The translations under genes and the position numbers were made by a program. Under the pieces are notes generated by a model that worked only from the letters and a program-made list of their open reading frames with translations, was not told where the DNA came from and ran no database searches. From Calderihabitans maritimus (GTDB taxonomy: Bacteria; Bacillota; KKC1; Calderihabitantales; Calderihabitantaceae): a stretch of DNA of 64,000 nt. Position 1 is the first letter of the stretch, and each line of letters starts with the position of its first letter. Positions 53,858 through 63,175 of the stretch are shown piece by piece. The stretch lies in NCBI RefSeq assembly GCF_002207765.1, contig NZ_BDGJ01000168.1, forward strand, positions 127,713 to 191,712. The letters run 5' to 3'.

Positions 53858-54403
53858 ATGAAAAGAATTTCAAAATTACGACTCATGTGGCGGCTTTTTT
53901 TAACCTTTTTTAAGATAGGAGCGTTCACTATAGGCGGTGGTTACGTCATGCTCCCCATCATTGAAAGAGAAGTGGTACAGAAATGGAAATGGGTTGGTTC
54001 GGAGGAGTTTGTCGACCTGATTGCTATTGCTCAGTCCACTCCCGGTGTTATTGCCATTAACTCGGCGACCATAATCGGCTATAAGGTAGCAGGAACCGGA
54101 GGAGCGTTATTTGCGGCCATAGGTGCTGCACTCCCTTCCTTTTTGATTATTTTGCTAATAGCCAATTTCTTTTTACAATTCAGGGAATATTCACCGGTCG
54201 AAGCATTTATGAGAGGCGCCCGGGCGGCGGTGGTTGGTCTTCTTTTTTATGCGTCTTTTGCCATGGGGAAGAAAGTAACTGAAAGCTGGAAAACCGTTGT
54301 ACTAGGTATAACTGGTTTTATGGCCGTATTTTTCTTAGGAATACATCCCATTGCTGCTCTTATCGGAGCCGGAATTATTGGGGCCATCTTTTTTAAGGAG
54401 TAG
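53858..54403 (+). CDS. Chromate transporter half-size subunit 1
   Basis: A 181-residue membrane protein of the short-chain CHR family, with about five hydrophobic segments. The family start LFLTFFKIGAFTIGGGYVML and the segment IAIAQSTPGVIAINSATIIG are clear. Half-size CHR proteins work in pairs, and the next gene supplies the second half. Despite the family name, physiological transport of chromate is not shown by sequence. 15 bp after prmC. Confidence 0.92.
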   Translation: MKRISKLRLMWRLFLTFFKIGAFTIGGGYVMLPIIEREVVQKWKWVGSEEFVDLIAIAQSTPGVIAINSATIIGYKVAGTGGALFAAIGAALPSFLIILLIANFFLQFREYSPVEAFMRGARAAVVGLLFYASFAMGKKVTESWKTVVLGITGFMAVFFLGIHPIAALIGAGIIGAIFFKE

Positions 54404-54420
54404 TTCTGGGGGGAAGAACA

Positions 54421-54945
54421 ATGCTGCTCTTAAGACTGTTTTTTACCTATGTCAAAATCGGCACTTTCAGTATCGGTGGCGGCTACGCCATGATACCCCT
54501 GCTGGAAAAAGAACTAGTTAAGGTTAACCACTGGCTGACTATGGACCAGTTGGTAGACATCATTGCCCTGTCTCAAATGACACCGGGCCCCATCTCTATC
54601 AACTCGGCGACCTTTATAGGATACAAGCTGGCCGGCATTCCCGGCTCCCTGGTGGCTACTGGAGGGATGGTTCTGCCGCCGATTTTGATGATCTTGCTAA
54701 TAGCCCGCTTCTTTTTCCGCTTTCAGGAGTTGCCTGTATTGCAGGCAGTTTTTCGGGGATTGCGTCCTATGGTAGTTGCGCTGATTCTGGCGGCAGGGGT
54801 TAGTTTCGCCCGGAATGCATTGATAGATGTATCAAGCGTGGTTATCTTGGTGAGCGCCCTTTTCGGGGTGACCTTATTGCGTTTTCATCCCATTTTGGTA
54901 ATTCTTCTATCCGGGCTGGTTGGCCTTGTTATCTATTTGCCTTGA
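54421..54945 (+). CDS. Chromate transporter half-size subunit 2
   Basis: A 174-residue partner of the preceding protein with the same layout: FTYVKIGTFSIGGGYAMIPL and IIALSQMTPGPISINSATFI. The two probably assemble with opposite membrane orientation to form one transporter, as known for paired short CHR proteins. The 17-bp gap implies co-expression. Confidence 0.92.
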   Translation: MLLLRLFFTYVKIGTFSIGGGYAMIPLLEKELVKVNHWLTMDQLVDIIALSQMTPGPISINSATFIGYKLAGIPGSLVATGGMVLPPILMILLIARFFFRFQELPVLQAVFRGLRPMVVALILAAGVSFARNALIDVSSVVILVSALFGVTLLRFHPILVILLSGLVGLVIYLP

Positions 54946-55047
54946 TGAAAAAATTTAGTCCGACACAAGGAATTCTTGGGGAACCAGAGAAAATATAATT
55001 TAAGTTGATTTGAAAGTGGCGGATAATCTGGATGGGAAGTGAGAGCG

Positions 55048-55353
55048 TTGAAACTGGTGATTGCCATTGTACAGGATGCCGATGCCGACAGCCTCTTGGA
55101 GGAATTGATCAGGTATAAATTTCGGGCTACCAAACTGGCCAGTTCCGGAGGTTTTTTGCGAAGAGGCAATACCACCATATTAATCGGCGTTGAAGACGAC
55201 GAAGTGGAACAGGTGAAACATCTTATTCGGGCCAATTGCGAAAGGCGGCAAATTCGCAGGCTGGCTTTTGAAGAAAAAGAAGATTTGCAGGAGTTGTTGA
55301 CCACCGGTACGGTGGTATTGGTACTGAATGTGGAAGAATTTGAAAAATTTTAG
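55048..55353 (+). CDS. darA: Cyclic di-AMP receptor, DarA/PstA type (DUF970)
   Basis: A PII-like small signalling protein of about 101 residues that binds c-di-AMP as a trimer. The start LKLVIAIVQDADADSLLEEL and the loop KLASSGGFLRRGNTTILIGV are typical; GFLRRGNTT supplies the nucleotide-binding loop. I use the TTG at 55048, 8 nt after GGGAAG; the GTG at 55039 overlaps that site. Output targets of DarA are largely unknown. It has its own terminator. In Bacillus the gene lies near tmk, so the position here is different. Confidence 0.88.
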   Translation: MKLVIAIVQDADADSLLEELIRYKFRATKLASSGGFLRRGNTTILIGVEDDEVEQVKHLIRANCERRQIRRLAFEEKEDLQELLTTGTVVLVLNVEEFEKF

Positions 55354-55379
55354 GAAGCTGGTACAACCCAGCTTCTTTT
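55354..55379 (+). terminator. Terminator after darA
   Basis: GAAGCTGG and CCAGCTTC form a perfect 8-bp stem with a 6-nt loop, followed by TTTT. Confidence 0.78.
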
Positions 55380-55469
55380 GATGTTCTTTTATTGGGATAG
55401 TTAGTAAAATTTAGGAGAATGGAAAAGGCTTTATGCTGGCTATACTAGCATTTAGAACAGGTGGTGCCC

Positions 55470-56546
55470 ATGGGAAAAATCGTAGCCACCCAGTATCTGG
55501 TGGTTAATCCCGTAGAACCGGAACCGGATAAAATAGAATGGGCGGCCCGGGTTTTACGTGAAGGAGGATTAGTAGCCTTTCCTACCGAAACGGTATACGG
55601 ACTGGGAGCTAATGCCCTGAACCGCGAGGCAGTGAGGAAAATATTTCAGGCCAAAGGAAGGCCGGCAGATAATCCTTTGATTGTCCATGTGGGTTCGCTG
55701 GTAGAAGTCGACAATTTGGTGACCTATGTACCTGAAAAAGCACGGCGGTTGATGCAACTTTTTTGGCCGGGACCTTTGACTTTGGTGCTTCCTCGCCGGG
55801 ATCAGGTCCCGTTGGAAGTCACAGCCGGTCTGGAAACAGTAGCGATCAGGATGCCGGATCACCCGGTAGCCTTGGCGCTCCTTCGGACCGCCCGTGTACC
55901 GGTGGCTGCGCCTAGTGCTAACCGGTCGGGTAGGCCAAGTCCAACGACGGGACAGCATGTCCTAGCGGACCTGCAGGGGAAAGTTGATGTGGTTTTGGAC
56001 GGAGGGGCCGCCCGGGTAGGGGTAGAATCCACGGTGCTAGACCTTACGACGGAAGTTCCGGTAATTCTGAGACCCGGGGGAGCAACGGTGGAACAATTAA
56101 GAGAGGTGTTGGGGGAGGTTGCTCTCGACCCGGCACTCGAGAAGAGCGACCCGGAATGGAAGCCCCGCTCCCCCGGAATGAAATATACTCATTATTCACC
56201 GGAGGCAGAAGTTTTTCTAGTCGCAGGAAGTCCCCGGCTGGCGGTGCAAAAAATTTTGGAATTGTGTAAAAAGTGGCAGGAAAGGGGCGAGCGGGTTGCC
56301 ATTTTGGCTACGGAAGAGACGGCAGACTATTACCGTCGAGGGCCAGTGGTCCCCGACCATATTGAAATCCTGGGCAGCCGCCGCAACCTGGAAGAAATTG
56401 CCCGGCGTCTGTTTAACGCTTTGCGCAACTGCGACTTGAACCAGGCTACAGTAGTTCTGGCGGAAACCTTTCCCGACGAAGGAATAGGCCTGGCTATAAT
56501 GAACCGGTTGCGAAAAGCAGCGGGGGGTAGAGTTATCAGTTCGTAA
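55470..56546 (+). CDS. ywlC: Threonylcarbamoyl-AMP synthase (Sua5 type)
   Basis: Makes threonylcarbamoyl-AMP for the tRNA t6A37 modification. The YrdC domain (residues 20-200) has AFPTETVYGLGANAL, KGRPADNPLIVHV and VPVAAPSANRSGRPSPT; the linker SPGMKYTHYSPEAEVFLV leads to the C-terminal Sua5 domain, so this is the long two-domain form (358 residues). ATG 55470 is chosen over GTG 55461 because AGGTGG is well spaced. First gene of the conserved ywlC-mntP-ywlE-rpiB-glyA-upp run. Confidence 0.95.
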   Translation: MGKIVATQYLVVNPVEPEPDKIEWAARVLREGGLVAFPTETVYGLGANALNREAVRKIFQAKGRPADNPLIVHVGSLVEVDNLVTYVPEKARRLMQLFWPGPLTLVLPRRDQVPLEVTAGLETVAIRMPDHPVALALLRTARVPVAAPSANRSGRPSPTTGQHVLADLQGKVDVVLDGGAARVGVESTVLDLTTEVPVILRPGGATVEQLREVLGEVALDPALEKSDPEWKPRSPGMKYTHYSPEAEVFLVAGSPRLAVQKILELCKKWQERGERVAILATEETADYYRRGPVVPDHIEILGSRRNLEEIARRLFNALRNCDLNQATVVLAETFPDEGIGLAIMNRLRKAAGGRVISS

Positions 56547-56697
56547 TTCTGTATATCGCTGTTATTTTAGGAATAGACATTAATCAAACCACGCTCATCC
56601 GCAACCAAAAGGTAATTACGGCCCAGCTACCAGTAGGCTGTAGTGTTGCGCTTGCATAGGCCGGGGGATGTGGGCTTTTCTGAATTGGAGGATGAGG

Positions 56698-57294
56698 ATG
56701 AATCTATCAACTTTGCTTTTAGTAGCTGTTGCTTTGGGTACGGATGCCTTTTCCATGGCCGTTGGAATTGGCGTAGGCGGAATAGGAATGCAACATATTT
56801 TTCAGGTTTCTTCAGTGGTAACCCTTTTTCACATTTTTATGCCCCTAATCGGCCTTTCTCTGGGCACGCTGTTGGGCCGGATAATGGGGCATGTGGCTAC
56901 CATTATCGGCGCCACCGTACTCTTTTTTATAGGCATGCATATGCTACGGGAGGGCCTGTTTCCCGAAAACGGGGAAGAAGCAGGTTCTTCCCTGGCCAGA
57001 AAGGGACTGGGGATGGGAAAGATAACGGGCGGTCTTTCCATTCTGACCGGTTTCTGGGGTCTTATGTTATTAGCGGCAAGCGTTAGTTTGGATGCCTTGA
57101 GCGTTGGGTTCAGCCTGGGGACCTTTCAAGCCAACCTTCCTCTTACCGTTATAGTGATGGGACTGGTAGCCGGGCTGATGACGGCCAGCGGCTTTATTTT
57201 CGGAAAATACCTGGGACGCTGGTTGGGAAACAAGGCCCAGGTCGCGGGAGGCTTAATTCTGATAGGTATTGGAATAAAGTTGTTCTTCGGTTAA
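56698..57294 (+). CDS. mntP: Manganese efflux pump MntP
   Basis: A 198-residue membrane protein with six hydrophobic segments. The two halves carry the acidic family residues: LGTDAFSMAVGIGVGG in the first helix and VSLDALSVGFSLGTF in the fourth. ATG 56698 has GGAGG 7 nt upstream; ATG 56692 and an upstream in-frame ATG at 56668 are poorly placed. Equivalent to Bacillus ywlD in the same position. I looked for a yybP-ykoY manganese riboswitch in the 150-bp leader and did not recognise one. Confidence 0.92.
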   Translation: MNLSTLLLVAVALGTDAFSMAVGIGVGGIGMQHIFQVSSVVTLFHIFMPLIGLSLGTLLGRIMGHVATIIGATVLFFIGMHMLREGLFPENGEEAGSSLARKGLGMGKITGGLSILTGFWGLMLLAASVSLDALSVGFSLGTFQANLPLTVIVMGLVAGLMTASGFIFGKYLGRWLGNKAQVAGGLILIGIGIKLFFG

Positions 57295-57339
57295 AATAAA
57301 GGCTTAGATAATTATTGTTAATGCAGGAAGGGTATGATT

Positions 57340-57837
57340 ATGCGAAAGCTGCTATTTATTTGTACCGGAAATACCTGCCGCAGTTCTCTGGCAGAGGTTA
57401 TAGCCAGACGGATATTGGAGGAAAGAGGTAAAGAAAAGGAAGTATTGGTGAGTTCGGCGGGACTCGCGGCCATTCCGGGAATGCCTGCTTCACCTCAGGC
57501 GATTGAAGTGGCGGAGCAAGAGGGACTGGACCTTAAAGGCCACCAGGCCCGCAACGCAACACCGGAAGGGCTGAAGGAAGCCGACCTGATCCTAACCATG
57601 ACTGAGCAACATAAACAAATGATTTGTGAGCTGGTACCCAGGATCGACGATAAAGTCTACACGCTTAAAGAATATGCTGCCGACACGCGGGAAGAAATAG
57701 AGAATAATCCCGATATAGCGGATCCTTTTGGGGAGTCAGTTGAGGTATACCAAGAGTGTTATGAAGAATTGAAGCGTTACGTAACCCGTGCTATGGACAA
57801 ATTTCTTGAAAAGGAGCCCGGTGCCGATTCCGCATAG
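57340..57837 (+). CDS. ywlE: Low-molecular-weight phosphatase, YwlE-like (protein arginine phosphatase type)
   Basis: A 165-residue phosphatase with the C-x5-R loop FICTGNTCRSSLAEV near the N-terminus and the general acid Asp in DIADPFGES. The Thr in CTGNTCR is the residue known to make Bacillus YwlE specific for phosphoarginine, in place of the bulkier residue of tyrosine phosphatases. With the ywlC-ywlD-ywlE-ywlF order this supports the arginine phosphatase call over a tyrosine phosphatase. The McsB kinase is not in the window. ATG 57340 is better spaced from GGAAGG than ATG 57334. Confidence 0.85.
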   Translation: MRKLLFICTGNTCRSSLAEVIARRILEERGKEKEVLVSSAGLAAIPGMPASPQAIEVAEQEGLDLKGHQARNATPEGLKEADLILTMTEQHKQMICELVPRIDDKVYTLKEYAADTREEIENNPDIADPFGESVEVYQECYEELKRYVTRAMDKFLEKEPGADSA

Positions 57838-57972
57838 TTTCTCTCCGAACGCCAACAATAAATTTGACGCGGGCGTTTTCTTATTTATAAATCTGTTAGA
57901 GGGAATAGCGTTTTTATGTAGAACTTCCTAATTGGAAATTTTGTCGTAAAATGCATAGAAGGGATGGGTGGT

Positions 57973-58422
57973 TTGAAGATAGCGTTAGGTAGTGACCACG
58001 GTGGTTTTGAATTGAAGGAAAAGATTAAAAAATATCTAGAGGAAAGAGGTATTAGCTATCACGATTTCGGCACTTACAACCAGGAGTCGGTTGACTATCC
58101 GGACTTCGCCCTACAGGTAGCTGAAGCGGTCAGGGCAGGACAGTACGACCGGGGGATACTGGTATGTGGTACAGGTATAGGGGTAAGCATAGCGGCTAAC
58201 AAGGTTCCTGGGGTGCGTGCCGCTCTGTGCCATGACGTGTTTTCCGCCAAGGCTTCCCGGGAGCATAACGACGCCAACATTTTGACCTTGGGGCAACGGG
58301 TTGTCGGCCCGGGGTTGGCGCTGGAGATTGTCCGGGTGTGGCTGGAGAGTGAGTTCACGGGAGGTCGCCATGAACGACGGGTTAGAAAGATAACATCTAT
58401 TGAACAGAAGTACAACCTCTAA
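57973..58422 (+). CDS. rpiB: Ribose-5-phosphate isomerase B
   Basis: Interconverts ribose 5-phosphate and ribulose 5-phosphate. The 149-residue protein has LKIALGSDHGGFELKEK, the catalytic Cys in GILVCGTGIGVSIAAN, and ALCHDVFSAKASREHNDANI with the phosphate-binding residues. I use the TTG at 57973, 9 nt after GAAGGG, which matches the usual family start; the ATG at 57964 touches the ribosome site and is the alternative. Position matches Bacillus ywlF. Confidence 0.95.
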   Translation: MKIALGSDHGGFELKEKIKKYLEERGISYHDFGTYNQESVDYPDFALQVAEAVRAGQYDRGILVCGTGIGVSIAANKVPGVRAALCHDVFSAKASREHNDANILTLGQRVVGPGLALEIVRVWLESEFTGGRHERRVRKITSIEQKYNL

Positions 58423-58485
58423 TGCAGACAAGCCTCCGGTAGTTGCTTCTTATCTTGGATACAGATTTATGAGAGGAGAAAGAGG

Positions 58486-59739
58486 ATGAGTTCGATTAAG
58501 ATGGTTGAGACTATTGACCCTGAGGTGGCTGAAGCTATCCGGCTGGAACAGCAGCGACAGGCGAGTAAAATAGAACTTATAGCCTCGGAGAATTTTGTCA
58601 GCCCGGCGGTGATGGCAGCCCAGGGCTCAGTTTTGACCAATAAATATGCGGAAGGATATCCGGGTAAAAGGTATTATGGGGGCTGTGAGTATGTAGATAT
58701 AGTAGAGAACTTAGCCCGGGAGAGAGCGCGAAAAATATATGGAGCGGAACACGCCAACGTACAGCCCCATTCAGGGACGCAGGCCAATACGGCCGTGTAT
58801 TTTGCTGTTCTGAAACCGGGAGACACGATAATGGGGATGAATCTTTCCCATGGCGGTCACCTTACCCATGGAAGCCCCGTCAACCTGTCGGGGAAATATT
58901 TCCGGGTGGTTTCTTACGGTGTCAGCCGGGAAACAGAGCAAATTGATTATGATGAAGTATTGTCCATAGCCCAAAAAGCCAAACCTAAGCTCATTATAGC
59001 AGGAGCCAGCGCTTATCCCCGTATAATTGATTTTTCACGTTTCCGCCAGATTGCCGACGCAGTTGGAGCTATGCTTATGGTTGACATGGCCCATATTGCC
59101 GGTCTGGTGGCAACCGGGTTACATCCGAATCCCGTACCCTATGCCGAGTTTGTTACCACTACCACTCACAAAACTTTACGTGGCCCCCGGGGAGGCATGA
59201 TCCTGACTCGACAAGAGTTTGCTTCAGCTATTGACAAGGCTATTTTCCCGGGAATCCAAGGCGGGCCGCTTATGCACGTGATTGCAGCCAAAGCGGTAGC
59301 CCTCCGGGAGGCCATGACTCCCGAGTTTAAAGAATACCAGCGGCAGATAGTCTCCAACGCCAAAGCGCTGGCCAGCGCTCTGGAGAAAAGAGGTTTTCGA
59401 TTAGTTTCCGGTGGTACGGATAACCACATAATACTTGTGGACCTCCGGAACAAGGGGATTACTGGGAAAGAGGCCGAATGCCTGTTGGACGAAGTAGGTA
59501 TAACGGTCAACAAAAATACCATTCCTTTCGATCCCCGCAGTCCTTTTGTAACCAGCGGGATAAGAATCGGTACTCCGGCGGTGACCACCCGCGGGCTGAA
59601 AGAGGAAGAAATGGAGCTTATCGCCGAAGCCATTGATTTGACGATTACTTATCGCGACGACCCTCGGAAAGGACAAACGGCCCGGAGCATAGTGGCAAAG
59701 CTCTGCCAGGAATTTCCCTTATACCAAGATCTTAATTAA
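58486..59739 (+). CDS. glyA: Serine hydroxymethyltransferase
   Basis: PLP enzyme that transfers the serine hydroxymethyl group to tetrahydrofolate, giving glycine and methylene-tetrahydrofolate. 417 residues. The PLP lysine is in [14 protein letters not shown] (about residue 227), with [31 protein letters not shown] and [11 protein letters not shown] also present. ATG with AGGAGAAAGAGG upstream. Part of the rpiB-glyA-upp run. It is also a source of the methylene-tetrahydrofolate used by PanB-type enzymes. Confidence 0.97.
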   Translation: MSSIKMVETIDPEVAEAIRLEQQRQASKIELIASENFVSPAVMAAQGSVLTNKYAEGYPGKRYYGGCEYVDIVENLARERARKIYGAEHANVQPHSGTQANTAVYFAVLKPGDTIMGMNLSHGGHLTHGSPVNLSGKYFRVVSYGVSRETEQIDYDEVLSIAQKAKPKLIIAGASAYPRIIDFSRFRQIADAVGAMLMVDMAHIAGLVATGLHPNPVPYAEFVTTTTHKTLRGPRGGMILTRQEFASAIDKAIFPGIQGGPLMHVIAAKAVALREAMTPEFKEYQRQIVSNAKALASALEKRGFRLVSGGTDNHIILVDLRNKGITGKEAECLLDEVGITVNKNTIPFDPRSPFVTSGIRIGTPAVTTRGLKEEEMELIAEAIDLTITYRDDPRKGQTARSIVAKLCQEFPLYQDLN

Positions 59740-59763
59740 TAATCGTTGGAATGGAGGCAATTT

Positions 59764-60390
59764 ATGTCCGAATTACACCTTCTTGACCATCCTTTGATCC
59801 AGCATAAATTGTCCTTAATGCGGGATAAGAATATCAGTTGTAAGAAGTTCAGGGAATTGTTAGAGGAAGTGGCCATGCTGATGGCCTATGAAGTTACCCG
59901 TAATCTTCCTTTGGAAGAAACGAAAGTTCAAACCCCGATTGCGGAAGCAAGGGTTAAGGTTTTAGCAGCGAGAATGAGCATTATAGCTATACTCCGAGCC
60001 GGACTGGGGATGGTCAACGGTATGCTCCGTTTGATCCCGACGGCTAGGGTGGGACATATAGGCTTGTACCGGGATCCCCATACTTTGGAACCGGTACAGT
60101 ACTACTACAAGCTACCGAAGGATGTGGCGGACGGAGAGTTGATAGTAGTTGATCCGATGCTGGCCACAGGAGGTTCGGCAGCGGGTGCTATTCAACTGTT
60201 AAAGGAAAAAGGGGCGCGAGATATTACACTTCTCAGCCTTATTGCAGCTCCTGAAGGCATTCAGCGTGTCCGTCGTGAACATCCGGAGGTAGACATATAT
60301 ACAGCTGCCGTTGATGAAAGGCTAAACGATCATGGATACATAGTTCCCGGTCTGGGAGACGCCGGGGACAGACTGTTCGGTACTGAATAA
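59764..60390 (+). CDS. upp: Uracil phosphoribosyltransferase
   Basis: Salvages uracil to UMP with PRPP. The PRPP-binding loop is [16 protein letters not shown], and the uracil site region [11 protein letters not shown]-like is [16 protein letters not shown]. 208 residues, the standard length. ATG 59764 is chosen because GGAGG is well placed; the frame opens at 59746 without a site and would add six residues. 24 bp after glyA. Confidence 0.96.
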   Translation: MSELHLLDHPLIQHKLSLMRDKNISCKKFRELLEEVAMLMAYEVTRNLPLEETKVQTPIAEARVKVLAARMSIIAILRAGLGMVNGMLRLIPTARVGHIGLYRDPHTLEPVQYYYKLPKDVADGELIVVDPMLATGGSAAGAIQLLKEKGARDITLLSLIAAPEGIQRVRREHPEVDIYTAAVDERLNDHGYIVPGLGDAGDRLFGTE

Positions 60391-60403
60391 GGCGGGAAAG
60401 ATA

Positions 60404-60919
60404 GTGAATAATAACAGGCGCCTAAGTTGGGATGAATATTTTATGGAAATAACAGAAGTGGTGGCCAAGCGTTCCACCTGTTTGCGTCGGCAGGTGGGAG
60501 CGATTATCACCAGAGACAACCGTATTCTGAGTACCGGTTACAACGGAGCCCCCAGCGGTCTGGCTCACTGTGATGAAGTAGGTTGCCTGCGGGAAGCGAA
60601 AGGGGTACCGGCAGGTGAAAAACACGAGCTTTGCCGGGGGGTCCATGCCGAACAGAACGCGGTCATCCAGGCGGCTACTTACGGGGCAAGTATCAAAGGG
60701 GGCACTCTCTTCACCACGTACCATCCCTGCGTTTTGTGCACTAAAATACTTATCAATGCGGGAATCAAACGAGTGGTCTACCGGGGTGACTACCCGGATA
60801 ACCTGGCCGTGAAGCTCATGCAGGAGGCAGGAATTGAAGTCGTTCGTTTCAGCGGTTTGCGGGAGAAAGGAGAAACTGAATGTGAAAAAGAAAATTGTAG
60901 CCCTTCCGCGCCTGAATAA
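60404..60919 (+). CDS. comEB: Deoxycytidylate deaminase, ComEB-like
   Basis: Zinc hydrolase that deaminates dCMP to dUMP. The zinc motif His-x-Glu is in [13 protein letters not shown] and the Pro-Cys-x2-Cys in [16 protein letters not shown]. An N-terminal Cys/His set ([11 protein letters not shown] and CRGVH) resembles the extra zinc site of Gram-positive dCMP deaminases. 171 residues, GTG start. It overlaps the MazG-like gene by 38 bp, and both act on nucleotides. Confidence 0.93.
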   Translation: MNNNRRLSWDEYFMEITEVVAKRSTCLRRQVGAIITRDNRILSTGYNGAPSGLAHCDEVGCLREAKGVPAGEKHELCRGVHAEQNAVIQAATYGASIKGGTLFTTYHPCVLCTKILINAGIKRVVYRGDYPDNLAVKLMQEAGIEVVRFSGLREKGETECEKENCSPSAPE

Positions 60920-61199
60920 ACTTTCCCCCACCATGGAATCCACGGCACTGAAGCTCATGGAAGAGACGGGAGAGCTGGCTCAGGCCATTGGTAAACTCCG
61001 GGGGCTTAACGGAGAGCGGGTAGATATTTCTCAGGACGAAGTTATGAAGCAGATAACCCGGGAACTGCTGGACGTAGCCCAGACAGCCGTATCCATGATG
61101 TTTGTGCTGGAAGAACAATACGGAGTCGATATTGAAAGGGCTTTGGAGGAGCATATTCTCAAGCTGATTAACAAGGGATACCTCACTCCAGAAGAATGA
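60882..61199 (+). CDS. MazG-like nucleotide pyrophosphohydrolase
   Basis: A roughly 105-residue all-alpha NTP pyrophosphatase domain. The metal-binding pattern E-E-x2-E is in [14 protein letters not shown] and the downstream E-x2-D in [16 protein letters not shown] start at GTG 60882 because AAAGGAG lies 9 nt upstream; the frame is open from 60834 inside comEB. Single-domain MazG proteins hydrolyse nucleoside or deoxynucleoside triphosphates; the substrate is not known here. Linkage to dCMP deaminase suggests a role in deoxynucleotide pool control. Confidence 0.85.
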   Translation: MKKKIVALPRLNKLSPTMESTALKLMEETGELAQAIGKLRGLNGERVDISQDEVMKQITRELLDVAQTAVSMMFVLEEQYGVDIERALEEHILKLINKGYLTPEE

Positions 61200-61257
61200 A
61201 GCCCGGTGGGAGACATTTAATATAGCCTGGTTTGGCGGCAGAAAAGGCGGGATAGAT

Positions 61258-62409
61258 TTGTTCAAACCCAAAGTACTGGCAGTATTTGGAACGCGTCCAG
61301 AGGCCATCAAGATGGCTCCGCTAATCAAAGAACTGGAGAAACATCGGCAGAAGATAGATACGGTGGTGGCAGTTACCGCCCAGCACCGGGAAATGTTGGA
61401 TCAGGTTTTGAACTTATTTCAAATAAGTCCCCAGTACGATTTAAACATTATGCAAAGGAAACAATCTCTCTATGATATTACCACCAGGGTTTTGCTGGGA
61501 ATGAAAGAGATATTGGAGAAGGAAAGGCCGAACTTGGTTTTGGTTCATGGGGACACTAGTACGACTTTTGTGGCTGCTCTTGCCGCTTTTTATCAACGGA
61601 TTCCGGTAGGACACGTAGAGGCTGGTTTGCGTACCCGAAATAAATATTCACCTTATCCGGAAGAAATGAACCGCCGGCTGGCGGGAGTCCTGGCCGATTT
61701 ACACTTTGCTCCGACTCTTCGAGCTAAAGAAAATCTGCTTTCGGAAAACGTTCCTCCCGAAACTATTCTGGTTACGGGGAACACGGTAATAGATGCTTTG
61801 CTGGCTACGGTAAAGGAAAACTACTCTTTCCGGGGAGAATTGGCTTCCATTGATTTCACTTCCTCCAAGCTGCTCCTGGTTACTGCTCACCGGCGGGAAA
61901 ACTGGGGAGAACCTATGACCCGCATTTTGTTGGCCCTAAAAGATTTGGTACTGAAATTTCCCGAAGTAGAAGTAATATTTCCGGTACACCGGAACCCCCG
62001 GGTGCGAGAGCCGGCCCGTGAAATTCTGGGCAACATGGCGCGGGTCCACCTGATCGAACCTTTAGATTATGAACCCTTTGTCAATCTAATGAATAAGGTC
62101 TACTTAGTCCTCACCGATTCCGGGGGCCTGCAGGAGGAAGCTCCCAGCTTGGGAAAACCGGTTTTAGTGCTGCGGGATACTACCGAGCGTCCGGAGGCTT
62201 TGGAAGCAGGCACGGTTAAATTGGTGGGCACGCAACGGGAGCGTATTATATCGGAAACCGTCCGTCTGCTCCAAGACCAGGATGCTTATCAAAAAATGGC
62301 CAATGCCGTGAATCCCTACGGTGACGGAAAAGCATCCCGCCGTATTGTAGAAGGCATTCTGTATCACTTTAAGCTTTCGCCTTATCCACCGGTACAATTT
62401 TCCTCTTAG
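61258..62409 (+). CDS. wecB: UDP-N-acetylglucosamine 2-epimerase (non-hydrolysing)
   Basis: Interconverts UDP-GlcNAc and UDP-ManNAc for teichoic-acid linkage units or polysaccharides. 383 residues. Hallmarks are VFGTRPEAIKMAPLIKELE, VHGDTSTTFVAALAA, GHVEAGLRTRNKYSPYPEE, MNRRLAG, LLVTAHRRENWGEP and TDSGGLQEEAPSLGKP. TTG start with AAAAGGCGGG upstream. Called mnaA in Bacillus. It lies just before the ATP synthase operon, as in several Firmicutes. Confidence 0.95.
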   Translation: MFKPKVLAVFGTRPEAIKMAPLIKELEKHRQKIDTVVAVTAQHREMLDQVLNLFQISPQYDLNIMQRKQSLYDITTRVLLGMKEILEKERPNLVLVHGDTSTTFVAALAAFYQRIPVGHVEAGLRTRNKYSPYPEEMNRRLAGVLADLHFAPTLRAKENLLSENVPPETILVTGNTVIDALLATVKENYSFRGELASIDFTSSKLLLVTAHRRENWGEPMTRILLALKDLVLKFPEVEVIFPVHRNPRVREPAREILGNMARVHLIEPLDYEPFVNLMNKVYLVLTDSGGLQEEAPSLGKPVLVLRDTTERPEALEAGTVKLVGTQRERIISETVRLLQDQDAYQKMANAVNPYGDGKASRRIVEGILYHFKLSPYPPVQFSS

Positions 62410-62501
62410 AGAGGCAGGCGGAAATATATGAAATCTACCGAAAACGCTAAAAAAAAGTAGGGGCGAAAAAAAGGATTTTTTTATGGGAGAGAGAATAATA
62501 G

Positions 62502-62531
62502 TTAAAGTGTGTATCAATTATGCGGTATAAT
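62502..62531 (+). promoter_or_regulatory. Candidate promoter of the ATP synthase operon
   Basis: TATAAT at 62526-62531 with a weak TTAAAG -35 at 62502, 18 bp apart, in the 217-bp gap before the first ATP synthase gene. The remaining gap holds an A/T-rich stretch and no gene. Confidence 0.5.
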
Positions 62532-62626
62532 GTATACTTTTTTGGTATGAAACGGGAAAAATTACATACTATTTAGGATGGGGCGATAACCAGAGAGGTT
62601 AGTTTAATTTTTAGGAAGGGACTGTT

Positions 62627-62863
62627 ATGTCGGAAAAAGCCTGGAGCTATGTAAAGCTTTTCAGTGTCGCCGCATCCTTCGGTATTTCTACTGCCGTACG
62701 TATTGGACTAGGCTGGTATGCTGGTAATTACCTGGACCAGAAATTTCAGACCTCGCCTTTTTTAATGTTTGTGGGAGTACTTTTGGGAGTAGGACTTTCC
62801 TTCCAGCATCTTTTTACCCAATTAAAAGTATTAGGCAGGCCGAAAAGGGGGAATGGTAATTAG
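62627..62863 (+). CDS. atpZ: AtpZ-like small membrane protein of the ATP synthase operon
   Basis: A 78-residue protein with two membrane helices (KLFSVAASFGISTAVRIGLG and FLMFVGVLLGVGLSFQHLF) around GWYAGNYLDQKF, the layout of the AtpZ/ATPase_gene1 family (pfam09527). AtpZ is thought to work with AtpI in Mg2+/Ca2+ handling or in rotor assembly; neither role is shown here. Ribosome site AGGAAGGGA precedes the ATG. It is the first gene of the operon. Confidence 0.85.
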   Translation: MSEKAWSYVKLFSVAASFGISTAVRIGLGWYAGNYLDQKFQTSPFLMFVGVLLGVGLSFQHLFTQLKVLGRPKRGNGN

Positions 62864-62890
62864 GAAAAAGATTAACTGGGAGGGTAACGG

Positions 62891-63169
62891 TTGAACCTTC
62901 AAGAGTTATTCGTCGGTTTAGCTTTCGGTGCCGTAGTCAGCATCTTTAACCACCAGTTGATAGTGAGATTGCTTCCCCGTCTGGAAGGTTTGCCCGTAGA
63001 CAGAGCGAAAGCGAAATTATGGGGACGTTACCTAGTGCGCTACGGAATTAATTTCCTGGTGCTTTTTGCTGTTTACAAAAGGGTATGGTTGCTGACCGGT
63101 ACGGCTTTAGGGCTGACGGCGATGCAGAAGTATTTGGCCGTTAAATATTTCTTCAAAAGAAAGGGGTGA
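62891..63169 (+). CDS. atpI: ATP synthase subunit I
   Basis: A 92-residue protein of the ATP_synt_I family with two hydrophobic regions (LFVGLAFGAVVSIFNHQLIV and the region from RYGINFLVLFAVYKR to GTALGLTAMQKYLAVKYF). AtpI proteins help assemble the c-ring. TTG start with GGGAGGG upstream. It lies 6 bp before atpB, so expression is coupled. Confidence 0.85.
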   Translation: MNLQELFVGLAFGAVVSIFNHQLIVRLLPRLEGLPVDRAKAKLWGRYLVRYGINFLVLFAVYKRVWLLTGTALGLTAMQKYLAVKYFFKRKG

Positions 63170-63175
63170 AATTTA

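Noticed and set aside
56547-56697. Possible manganese (yybP-ykoY) riboswitch before mntP
   Set aside because: I could not find the conserved paired cores of that class in the 150-bp leader.
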